Source: Typhlomys cinereus (taxonomy: Eukaryota; Chordata; Mammalia; Rodentia; Platacanthomyidae). From it: a stretch of DNA of 64,000 nucleotides. Positions 1 to 9,522 of this stretch are shown in pieces (within the stretch, counting starts at the first letter, position 1; each line of letters starts with the position of its first letter). Both the position numbers and the translations under genes were made by a program. Location of the stretch: NCBI GenBank assembly GCA_023101885.1, contig JALPQD010000293.1, positions 539,861 through 603,860 on the forward strand, given 5' to 3'. Below the pieces are notes generated by a model. That model was not told the origin of the DNA. It saw only the letters and a program-made list of their open reading frames with translations, and searched no databases.

Positions 1-400
1 ATTTGCTTTTAGCAATATAAAACTATCACAGCAGCACAGTTGTGTAATTGCGTTTCAAGTGCTACCTGATTAGAAGAGTTTTAACTACCTGTTTCTGGTT
101 CGGTCCTATGCTTAATGAAGAGGTGAAACATTCACGTTTCCTTGCATCAGGTTGTGGGATTATTACATTTTTTACAAGTAAGGGTGAGACAAGGAGGCAA
201 ACAACATAAAGTCTCCAAAAGAATAAGAATGAGTAAGTCCCATTTAAAAGAATCAGAAGTAGACTTGGGAAAATATCAGTAGAGCTATCAAATGCTTATC
301 AACTTCTGAGTTTCAGCATTGAGCTGGCCTCTATGGGGCTTGACACAGAAGTGTTACAGAGGTGTTCTTTGTGAATTCACATCTTGCATGGATCATGAGG
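1..400. other. Unassigned AT-rich flank
   Basis: No gene or recognisable repeat. Frames are short and unconvincing. Confidence 0.5.
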
Positions 401-565
401 TATATAGAATAATGTGAGAGAGTGGTTGAGCAAGATTCCCAGTATCACCCTTGGGCCTCTACATGCATGCATACCTATATACGCACACACTAGCACACAT
501 ACATATACATGTAAATATGCATATATCCATGTAAACACACACACACACACACACACACACAGTGG
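400..565 (+). mobile_element. Degenerate SINE 3' part with an AC repeat
   Basis: 'gattcccagtatcacccttgggcctctac' resembles the body ends at 39050-39100 and 51655-51690, and is followed by a run of AC dinucleotides at about 536-561. This is the pattern of the CA-linker SINEs in this window, but heavily diverged. Confidence 0.4.
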
Positions 566-1673
566 GAAAGTAATGCATAAGGGAAGAAGCTGCAAATGTA
601 TCAAACCCCATAACCATAACTAGAATCATGAGACAGGAAGCTGAGGCTTTGGTAGCATTACATGTTCATTGCATTATATGCATATATGCATTATAACTTT
701 ACTGATATGATTCTAGACTTGCATACACACACCATATATATGCTGTTATTAGATAGGGTTTCCTGATTTGTCAGGCAGGAATTCTATGTTTATGTCATAG
801 GGGACCCAGGGGAAGCAGAGATTCTAATAGGCCTATCTTTCATCATTCACCTTAATCTTTAGTACTAAGAGAATAAGACAAACATTAATAGCTTTATGTG
901 AATTAATAGATAATAAGCAAATTATCTGAATGGATAATTCACATTTCAGGGCCCAATCCAAGACCCAGAGATGATCATAGCTGATAAAAGTTCACCAGGT
1001 AATTTTAACGAACTGCTCTGATTAAAAAAAAATCCCTGGGCTAAGTAATAAGAAACAAATCTTATTGTCTGAATTATTTCCTTTTCCCTGAACTTATAAG
1101 CTGTTTTTCACCTTCTAGGCTTACTGACACAAAACAGTTTCAGCCAACTGTCCATTGTCAAGGAGAGATTTTTCTCACTTTTGACTTCTAGTACAATCAT
1201 CCACTTATTGCTCCTTGTCCTGGAGGCATCTCTTGCCTTTGGTCTGAGCACATTTTGGCCACTGATACTCCTCATGCCACAATGCTTCCATATGTATGCA
1301 ATGCCTTGGAATGTTGTGGCTCCTTGACTCACTCACACACATGTGAGTCCCACAGAACTCATTCCTACAGATGCTCTTAGCTTTTCACAGCTGTGACACT
1401 ACTATACATCACCATCATGGCAAATGGTGGACCAAAACTACAAACCTCATGATGGCTAGAAATCAAAGAGACAGAAAAAAGGGCCCAGTGCCAATATTGG
1501 CTTCAATGTCACACTGTCTGTAATTTTACTTCCTTCTGTCAAACCCTACATGTTAAAGGTTTCACCACATTCTAGCACTAACTCAGACTGGCCACTAAGC
1601 TTTTAACACATGAATCTTAGGGACAAATTTCACATACAAGCTATAGCAGACTGTGTTTTTCTCTGTTACCCTA
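566..1673. other. No gene; probable old repeats
   Basis: About 1.1 kb without a supported gene. The 1060-1620 stretch has the look of an old LTR or L1 fragment, but I cannot assign it. The 74-codon minus frame at 1108-1332 has no recognisable motif. Confidence 0.4.
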
Positions 1674-1999
1674 GTAGTCATAGATAGAAACAGGTGTCAA
1701 TTTGACCATTGAAGATTTGAGCTCTAAGCACATGTGTAAAGAAGTAATAATTGAGTTAAGCTTTAAGCAAGTCTGGAGGAGATTGTCTAGGTAATGGGGA
1801 CAACCCAGCTCATGACAGGTAGGACTAGTCCCTGGGGAGGCGAATAAGATGGAGGGAGCTAGTTAAGGAAATTGACATGCTTCAGTGTACTTGGCCAGAC
1901 ATTCTGGTATGGTAAGTGAGGATTGTGTCTCTCTTCAGTGGTACTGAAGATATCGTGTGGCCAGTTCCCTGGATCTGGTATTGATGTGGGCTTTTCTGC
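1674..1999 (+). mobile_element. Older MaLR/ERVL-type LTR, 5' part (host of a nested provirus)
   Basis: Diverged relative of the LTRs at 2000 and 4073. It shares 'acaggtgtcaa', 'ttgagctct', 'gattgtctag', 'cttggccagacatt' and 'tgtggccagttccct' in the same order. It breaks off at 1999, exactly where the intact LTR starts, and its missing 3' end resumes at 4504. Confidence 0.7.
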
Positions 2000-2433
2000 T
2001 GTCATAATTTGGCACAGGTGTCAACTCGACTGTTGAGGGTTTGAGCTCTGGGCACATTTGTAGAGAGTTAATGGTTGAGTTAAGCCCAGAGCAAACCTAC
2101 AGAAAATTGTCTAGCTGATGGGGAAGGGCCTAGCCTGTGGTAGGGTGGGACTAGTCTCTGAACAGATGAATAAAATACTGAGAGCCTGTTGAGGGAGTTG
2201 GCATCCTTTTGTACACTTGGCCAGACATGCTGGTCTGGCAATTAAAGATCGTCCCTCTCTCAGCCATTACGTAGAGATGGTGTGGTCAGTTCCCTCAGTC
2301 CTGGTGTTGGTGTGAGCTCTCCTGTCAAGCTGTGCTGAGAACTGTAACCAGACTGTTGTAAGGAAATAAACCCCATTGTTCCCTTAAGCTGTTTGATCGT
2401 CATTTATGAGCAATCATGCAGCGAACTACAACA
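2000..2433 (+). mobile_element. 5' LTR of a MaLR/ERVL-type provirus
   Basis: Begins TGTCATAATTTGGCACAGG and ends ...CTACAACA, giving TG...CA ends and a length of 434 bp. It contains an AATAAA near its 3' end, followed by 'ttcccttaagctgttt'. It is closely similar over its whole length to 4073-4503 in the same orientation, differing by eye at roughly one base in ten. Confidence 0.85.
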
Positions 2434-2436
2434 GAA

Positions 2437-2456
2437 TTTGGTACCTGGGAAGTGGG
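2437..2456 (+). other. Primer-binding site of the MaLR/ERVL-type element
   Basis: Just after the 5' LTR the sequence reads 'ttggtacctgggaagtgggg', close to the tRNA-Leu-type primer site TGGTACC-GGAGTGGGG that I recall for ERVL/MaLR elements. Confidence 0.6.
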
Positions 2457-3495
2457 GTGTTACCGATAAATCTATGTGAATTTAGTGGCTTTTGAACAGT
2501 TCTACTGGACAAAGTTTGAAATATTTGAAGTTTCTGACTTTGTGGATTACTCTGTTCCGCAGTTTGGTTGGCCATTTGGAAAATAGTGATGCTGAGAGTT
2601 GTGAATTGTTTGGGCCCAGTTTCTGATTAGGGGAACAAGGATTTTGATGAAGCTGAATTTAGACATCATAGTCTGGTTTGCTCCCCAGAGGAGAGCTGTG
2701 TTGGTAGCCATGAAACTCTGGATGTGGAAAGGACAGACAGCACATCTGCTGCTGTTGAAGAAATGAGTATCAGTGATGGAAAACCTAGTGACTTTCACTG
2801 GGATGGTGGAAGACGTGAAAACCCCTATATGGTGAGTTCGTGGTTTGAAACCCAGATTCCTTCAGGGGATGAAAGCCCAAGTTAAAGCTGTTTCTTGTGC
2901 TTTGCAAGTTTGGCTTCCTAGAAAAGAGGCTTTTCCAGAGTCAGTGCATTAAAGTTGGTACAGCTGTAGCTCCAGTGAGCCAAGCTACGCTTCAACCTTG
3001 CTTTGGAATCTGACAACATCCCCCAGGTGAAACTGGTTTTGGTGTACTATTGAAGGGTTCATGGAAAGCAGCAAAAGCTTGGCACCAGATGCCAGGCGTA
3101 GAGTTCCTGCAAGAAAAGGTGAAGCTTATAGCTGCAAAGGTGAACCCAGAGTGGTGTTTGAGATGCCAGAACCGTGGGACTGCTGCTGAGGAGGACTGTG
3201 AGTGGAGATTCAGCCTGGTTCAAGACACTGATTTTACAACTTTGAGCTGCAAACAGGAACTGGGAATAATTTTTGAGCCGCCTTGACTATGAGATGAACA
3301 ACAGAAGATGAACATTGAAGTACAGGATTTGGTATTTGATTTGCTGGATTTTGATCTTAATTTAATGTTTTCTTATTACATCAATATTATTCTGTTTTAA
3401 TGTTTTATCTGTTTTAAAGTAGTTAACTTATTTTTATTTAATACACTCTTAAGGTTAAAAAACTTTGAACTTTTAAAATGTTGGAACTGAAGTTT

Positions 3496-3917
3496 GTTTT
3501 GTTTTGTTTTGTTTTTTAACAATTTTTATTATTATTTCCGCTCATACAAACTTAGTAGGTACACGAGTTCCCTCCCTCCCTCCTCCTTTCTCCGACCCCC
3601 CTGCTCCCCCTCCCCTCACCTCTGCCTCCCCATTCCCCAGTGCCTCCCCCCCATCCCCGGAGAATCCTTTAATGTGCATGCCAGACTCTCCTCTGGGTCC
3701 TCCTCTCCGATGATGTACAAGGACCCAGTGGCATTTCCCTGAATCTTTTCCTGTGTTCCCCTTAAGCATAGGAACACTACTGTGGCTGTCAATCCCTTGC
3801 CTCCAAGGATCTTGCTTGCTAAAGGCAAATGCTAGACTTTGTGGGATCAATAGTGTGTTGGACATTGCATGGGGCATGCAAAGTCCAATTATGATTGCTT
3901 CGACCCTAACTTGTGTG
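3496..3917 (-). mobile_element. 5'-truncated L1 3' UTR inserted in the provirus interior
   Basis: On plus, a T/G-rich start (reverse poly(A)), 'ctcatacaaacttagtaggt', then a C/T-rich block (3570-3660), the reverse of the L1 polypurine tract. The same order recurs at 53683-54232 and in plus orientation at 19793-20000. A short GAAGTTT repeat at 3489-3495 and 3918-3924 may be the target-site duplication. Confidence 0.75.
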
Positions 3918-4072
3918 GAAGTTTTAATGAGAGAATATTTTAAATTTGTTTATGAAATGCATATTTATGAAATGTATATCTTTAATATAACTTTAACACC
4001 TATGGGGACAAGAATTGAAGGTTACAGTTTAAAAGTGCTATGGTTTTTATGTCAAGTTGACAAGGGGTGGAG

Positions 4073-4503
4073 TGTCATAATTTGGCACAGGTGTCAACTT
4101 GACTGTTGAAGGTTTGAGTTCTGGGCACATTTGTAAAGAGTTAGTGGTTGAGTTAAGCCCAGAGCGAACCTGAAGGAGATTGTCTAGCTGATGGGGACGG
4201 CCCAGCCCATGGTGGGTGGGACGAGGCTCTGAACAGATGAATAAAATACTGAGAGCCTGTTGAGGAACTTGGCATCCTTGTGTACACTTGGCCAGACATG
4301 CTGGTCTGGCAAGTAAGGATCGTCCCTCTCTCAGCTGTTACGTAGAGCTAGTGTGGCCATTTCCCTTGACCTTGGTGTTGGTGTGAGCTCTCCTGTCAAG
4401 CTGGACTGAGAACTGTAACCAATAATCATATGAGAATAAATCCTTTGTTCCCTTAAGCTGTTTAATAGTCATTTATCAGCAACCATGCAGGCAAAATGCA
4501 ACA
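4073..4503 (+). mobile_element. 3' LTR of the MaLR/ERVL-type provirus
   Basis: TGTCATAATTTGGCACAGG start and ...ATGCAACA end, 431 bp, paired with 2000-2433. It follows the polypurine tract. The next base resumes the older LTR. Confidence 0.85.
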
Positions 4504-4612
4504 ACCTACCAGGCTGGACAAGGACAAACTGTAACCAAGGATCACAAGCCAGAATAAAATCCTTGTTCCCTAAAGACATTTGGTTGTACATTTATTGGCA
4601 GCATGAACACTA
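4504..4612 (+). mobile_element. Older LTR, 3' part, resuming after the nested provirus
   Basis: 'caggctggacaaggacaaactgtaacc', then 'aataaaatccttgttccct' and 'ttggttgtacatttattggcag', parallel the 3' ends of the intact LTRs and continue the sequence interrupted at 1999. I could not find an identical 5-bp duplication at the two junctions. Confidence 0.65.
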
Positions 4613-5224
4613 CTACTATACCAGTGATATCATACCTAAAGCTTTAGATATCTCAGTGATATTAATAATAGGTAGGTTTAAATTTGTAAGTTCTCTCAGC
4701 TCAAACTGACACATCCCCCTTTGTCTCCTTGATACTTCTGCTCAGTTATACATGTCTTAAGTTCAATTTACACAACTATAACTTTTTGAAAGTCTTACTG
4801 AAAAATATTTGCCCTGGAATTTTCCTCCTGTCAGAGGAACTGGACTTGTGTTTTAGTGGGTTTTCTCATGTTTTTGTTACTCTTTTCTGCACCATCTTTT
4901 ATATCACATCCATTAGCCGGGCTTCTACATTTTACCTGTAAAACATATCTTGAATGTATTCTGTTCTTCCAGTCTCCACTTAGACTATCCTATCTTCTGC
5001 TTCTGCCATGTCTCTTTTTAAGTTTATTCACTGATTTTGTCTCATTAAATTGAAAGCACTGTGTAACCACTTCATGTGGTCTGAAGTGCTTTGTGTCATC
5101 TGCCCCCCACTGAGGCTTTTAGCCATCTCAGTCACTGCTTCCCAGTTAGGTCTCCAAGCTGCTGCTTCGTAGATCCACCAATTTCTTTGTGGCTCTCAAG
5201 ACTTATCTTTCATTTTTCCCCAGA
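4613..5224. other. No gene or repeat recognised
   Basis: AT-rich sequence between LTR insertions. Hydrophobic frames at 4729-5053 are by-products of T-rich DNA. Confidence 0.45.
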
Positions 5225-5350
5225 CTGAATTACCAGCTGTGAAGTTGGATATTGTCAACCTGACACCTAGGACACAGACCTGCAAGTCGATCTGAGGACA
5301 ATTGTCTAGATTAAGGTTGGCCTCTAGGCATGACTATGGGGAGCTGCCTT

Positions 5351-5363
5351 GATTGCATGATTT
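5351..5363. repeat. Target-site duplication, left (CHEK1 retrocopy)
   Basis: GATTGCATGATTT, identical to 7106-7118. Its last three T merge with the poly(A) tail of the retrocopy, so the true length could be 10-13 bp. Confidence 0.85.
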
Positions 5364-7105
5364 TTTTTTTCATTTATATTTTAATAAAAATTTCAAGAAT
5401 AAAACAAAGTTTTAGTAAGCCTAAAAGGTAAAGGAACAGGAACCAGATCTATTTCCATGCTTCTTACTTATCTGTCCCTTTTAATTCCTTATGACTTAGA
5501 AATTTGATTACTAGTAAGTTCAGGTTTACATATTCATTTTCCAAAGATAATTTCTGTAGTAATTAAAATATGGCTGTGAAAGTAGAAAATATTATAACAA
5601 TATTCTTAAGATTATGATAGTCAGGCACTAGAGTTTATGCTCAACTTCTTGAAAGATCAACCAGTATTCTACATCGTACTACCAATACCAGAAAAATCTC
5701 CCATTTGCAATTTTAATCATTATCATTCAGAAACAGTACTATGTAACTGACCAAACCCTTTTGTAGCACATATACCAAAATTCAAAGTATAGTACAGATC
5801 TTAGAGATACATTTTTGTCTTCATAGACTAATAAATCCACTGTCAAAAAGTCACAGGCTTTACTAATCCATCCTTACAATTAAATAAGTAAGGAAGAAAT
5901 ATGTATGTTTTGGAAGAAACAAAGCGTTCTCATCAAAAAAGATACTATGTTGGTGTAAGAATTGGCAAACTCATATGCTGCAAAACTTGGTTTCCCTCGG
6001 ACAGGTTTCAAATTCACACAAACATAGTTACAGAAATAGCTAATGAATTAGATCCATCTGTATCCCAAAGTAATATTCACAATTAAGATAAAGTACAATT
6101 TGTATGCAAAACACACAAAGGATTGTAAGATGTTTTGATAAAAGGAAGTGAATTCTTCAGGAATTTTTGTTTGCAGTTTGTGGTATAGGATAATCTTCTC
6201 TAGGAAGAATAATGTCAACATAGCAGCACTGTATTCATCAAAAATGCCCAAAGGCCAAGGATTTGATCATGTGGCTGGAAACCAAACCTTCTGGCTGCTC
6301 ACAACATCACTAAGCTTCCCCTTAATCTTCAGGAAGTGTCTCTTGAACTCTAATCCATCACCCTTAGAAAGCCGGAAGTCAACCAATATCTTCTCATCCA
6401 TTTCTACCAAATTTATTTTAAAAATCAACTTATTGTTTCTTCTGTCAGTTGTTGATATAGTAATCTGATTCATACAACTCTTTTTCCACTGATAGCCCAA
6501 TTTCTCACAAGTCTCTTTCAGGCACTGGTAAGATTTGTCTGCATCCAATTTGGTAAAGAATCGTGTCATTCTTTTTACCAAGCGCTGCCAGGGGTTCTGT
6601 GAGGATCCAGGGGTACCAAGTAACTGACTATTTACAAGCATATGATCAGGACATGAGGGCTGTGAAAAACTAATTCCTTGTACCAATTTGTCAATGTATG
6701 AGGGACTTTCCCATAAGGAAAGACCTGTCCGTGGCTCTGGCTGGGAACTGGAATACTTCACACTTTCATCACTAGAAGCATTGTTTAATGGAGAAAAATC
6801 CAAGTTTGAGTGAATGTGCTTAGAGAATCCACTAGAGGCCTCTGACATGCCACCTGAAGTGACTCGGGGCCTCTTTGCCCCTTTCTTGAGTGGTTTGTTA
6901 TACCATCTATCTTTCTTGATGTCTGGGATGGTAATCCTTACTGATGGATTCTCAACTAGAATTTTATGAAGAAGAGCCAGAGGAGCAGAATCAATTTTTT
7001 TCCAAGGGTTCAGGTATGTCTTTTTTTCTTTCCAATCAGAATATTCCTGACAACTGTCACTAGGCTGGTCCCACGGTAATTCTCCAGCCAACATTGCAGT
7101 AAGTA
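5364..7105 (-). pseudogene. CHEK1: CHEK1 processed retrocopy, 5'-truncated, ORF intact to stop
   Basis: Intronless copy of checkpoint kinase 1 mRNA. Reading 7105 down to 6267, it begins mid-codon in [15 protein letters not shown] (late kinase domain, about residue 200 of 476) and stays open for 275 codons from the Met at 7094. It retains the [13 protein letters not shown] end of the kinase domain, the SQ regulatory region (KYSSSQPEP and ISFSQP, around the ATR sites known as S317 and S345) and the whole C-terminal KA1-like domain, ending [11 protein letters not shown] 0.9-kb 3' UTR follows, with ATTAAA (5380-5385) and a short poly(A), seen as T on plus, at 5361-5370. A perfect 13-bp duplication, GATTGCATGATTT, flanks it (5351-5363 and 7106-7118). 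Without the N-lobe and catalytic core it cannot be an active kinase. The intact frame suggests a fairly young copy. No promoter is visible. Confidence 0.95.
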
Positions 7106-7118
7106 GATTGCATGATTT
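7106..7118. repeat. Target-site duplication, right (CHEK1 retrocopy)
   Basis: GATTGCATGATTT, the exact partner of 5351-5363. It marks the truncation point of the CHEK1 copy. Confidence 0.85.
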
Positions 7119-7779
7119 GATGTGGGAAGATTCCGCCTAAAAGAAAGTGGCTCCATTCTCTAGGTTTGGGGGCCTGGTTTCTAGTAAATAATGAAAAAGC
7201 AGAGCAGCAGCAAGCAAGCATGCACGCATCATTCATCATGGCTTCTTGCTCTTGAATGTGGACACCATGCCATCAGTGTCCTGAGGGTCTTGGTGCTATG
7301 ACTTCCTTTCCAGTGACCTGCAACTGTGAGCTGGAATTAATCTCCCTTATGTTTGTTTCTTGGCAGGTACTTTGTTGCAGCAACATGTAATGAAATTAAA
7401 ACACCAATCCATGGCTATTTGCACAACGTATGGGGTTCTTGAGGATCTTTTCACAATCATGTGCTTCTTCCTTCGAAGGTCTTGATTGAACGTCTTGAAT
7501 ATCATGTCTAAATAGCGTGCTCCTTTTCTCTCTGTCTCCACCCTCTAAGCTCTGCTTTCAGGATATTCAACAATGACAGTAAAAGTGGTCGTGTGTTGGT
7601 TTGAAACAAATAAACTTGTCTACTTTTATCCACTGTCTAGATCAAAAAAATAAAACCTGAATATTCCACTTCTCTCATGGCCTCCTATGTGATCATTTCT
7701 GTATTTCTGTTTCTTTCTTTTCACAAACATGCTGACATCAATACATACATAGCTTGGAGTCTAACTGTTGGGTCATTGG

Positions 7780-8235
7780 AGAATACATGTCTTCACATTT
7801 GCTATATAAGTGCTAAATTATTCTTCAAATTGTTCCAATTTGCTCTCCTGCCCAGAGGGAGTAAATGTTTACTTGCACAATACCTCATCAGTCATTGATA
7901 CTATTCAATTTTCCATATTTTTCTGTCCTTTAGTATGAAACTGTATCTGAACATAGTCTTAGCTTTATTTCCCTGATTGTTAGCATGGTTAAGTATTTTT
8001 TCCTATGCTTATCAGACATTTGAATTCCATTGTTACTGTAGTAGCTATTCAAACATAAGCTGTTTCATTCTCACTGACATTAAAAGTTTAACATGTATTT
8101 TATGTTTACCAATTCTTTTACTTGTGTGCAGTTCTTTCCCTAATCTATGGTTTTTCTGTGACATTCTAAACATTTTTAAAATTTTAATGAAGAGATGTGT
8201 TAAATTTTAATATTTACATTTAGTCATTATTTGTA
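7780..8235 (-). mobile_element. Ancient L1 fragment (antisense)
   Basis: The phrase order 'caaattgttccaatttgctctcctgcccagag...cttgcacaatacctcatcag...' followed by 'ccctgattgttagcatg' resembles the antisense 3' end of ancient mammalian L1 ORF2. No frame survives. Confidence 0.45.
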
Positions 8236-8264
8236 ATGTTGAATCTTTTGATGGAATATTATCT

Positions 8265-8456
8265 GAATCAGGGACCAGAGAAGTGCCACTGGAAGCAATG
8301 GTGCCTGCATGAAAACTTAGAAACCTGGATACAGGCCCCAATGGGGAAGGAGAGAACTGACTTTTCAAAGTTGTCCTTTGCCCTCCATTGTGTGTGTGCC
8401 TGCTCATTCTATCTATTTCTCTTTCTCCTTCTAAAATAAACAAATTTTTGAAAAAT
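8265..8456 (+). mobile_element. B4/ID-like SINE
   Basis: 'ggggaaggagagaactgac', 'aaagttgtcctttgccctcca', a 'tgtgtgtgcc' run, a T/C-rich stretch and 'aaaataaac' match the tail layout of other SINEs here (15538, 19276). Confidence 0.6.
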
Positions 8457-9522
8457 TCTTTGATAATTCTTCATTTATTTTTTTCCTTTTTTCTTTTTCC
8501 TTTTCTAGTTGTACAAACATAATGAATGGTTGTCCCATTTCTTCCTTTACCCCTCCCTTCCTCTCTTCTTCCTCCCCACCTTACCTTCCTTTAATCAATC
8601 CATCCTTGTCCCTCCCACACTCTGCATTTGTGCTTCTGCAGGTCCCAGGCTTCCCTTCAGATTGTCTGCTTCATAGGGGCTCAGGCCTCTGTGGGAGATT
8701 AAGCAACCTTTTCTTGGGGAGACCCGTGACAGGGACACTTTCCTGCATGTGTCTAGCCCTTCAGGTTCTCACTTCATGTAGTCATTTCTCCTGAGTTCCT
8801 CACTGGTTCTTGGCTGAATGTTGATATGTCAGCCATTGTGCAGATCTGGTGAGGCTAAGTTTCATTACAGTGAGTTCTTGGATGTAGTAGCCTTGTCTTT
8901 AGTGGAATGATCTGGTTGACAGTGGACCTACCCATCTTGGAACTTTTACAATTTTACTCCCCCCTCTTCCACAAGATTCTCTGAGCCATAAGATAGGAAA
9001 GGGTTTGGCTGGCCTGATTCCAGCTGAGCAGTTTAAAGTCATCAATATGTTACATTCTGGTTAGTTGTCACTGTCTTTCACGGCTCTTCCATTTTACGAG
9101 GCTATGTCTTGTTTGGGCGTTGAAATCTTTTCTCATCCAAAGACAAAATGACAGGCATGTAGATGGAGGTTTACCATCAGGTGTTTATGGTTAGTATTGA
9201 AACACACGATCCTGTCTAGTGTCAATTTTCCCCTGTCCATTGTTGCTTAGAATGGTTTACATTTCTAGACATATGTTACTAAGGTGGGGGTATTAGGGAC
9301 TAGTAAGCAGGTGGTTGACCTGGGGGCTAGTCCCACTTCTTACTGTGTTCTATTCCTGTTCTTCCTTCCCCTTTGACTTTTCTTACATAAAAGCCTTTTT
9401 TAAACTGTTTGCTCATGTTTTGTTTCTGCTCTTTTGAGATGCTCTTCAACCCTCCTGTCTTGGGTTCCTTTGCCTTTGTAGATGTTGTAAGAGTTTCTGT
9501 TTAATTATATCAAAATGAAGGC

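Larger units (their letters stand above)
2434..4072 (+). mobile_element. Internal region of the MaLR/ERVL-type provirus (non-coding)
   Basis: Lies between the two direct LTRs and contains no gag/pol-like reading frame; the longest frames are under 90 codons. Subtracting the inserted L1 piece (3496-3917) leaves about 1.2 kb, matching the short non-coding interiors of MaLR elements. It ends with a purine-rich tract, 'caaggggtggag', directly before the 3' LTR. This is described only; it has no coding potential. Confidence 0.75.
5225..7405 (+). mobile_element. MaLR-like LTR, split by the CHEK1 retrocopy
   Basis: The left part (5225-5350) has the typical start 'ggatattgtcaacctgacac' and 'caattgtctagattaaggttggcc'. 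The right part (7119-7405) carries 'gtttcttggcaggtactttg' and 'ttgcagcaacatgtaatgaa', the usual 3' end of rodent MaLR-type LTRs. Joined across the retrocopy it would be a solo LTR of about 0.4 kb. Family assignment is by resemblance only. Confidence 0.6.

Noticed and set aside
3542..3877. 111-codon Gly-rich minus frame and overlapping Pro/Ser-rich plus frames
   Set aside because: Product of the L1 3' UTR polypurine tract; the same false peptides recur at 19723-20149 and 53727-54008.
2434..4072. Coding retrovirus (gag/pol)
   Set aside because: The interior is only about 1.2 kb after removing the L1 piece and has no protein signature; typical of non-coding MaLR elements.
6148..6468. 106-codon plus frame
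   Set aside because: Antisense shadow of the CHEK1 retrocopy.
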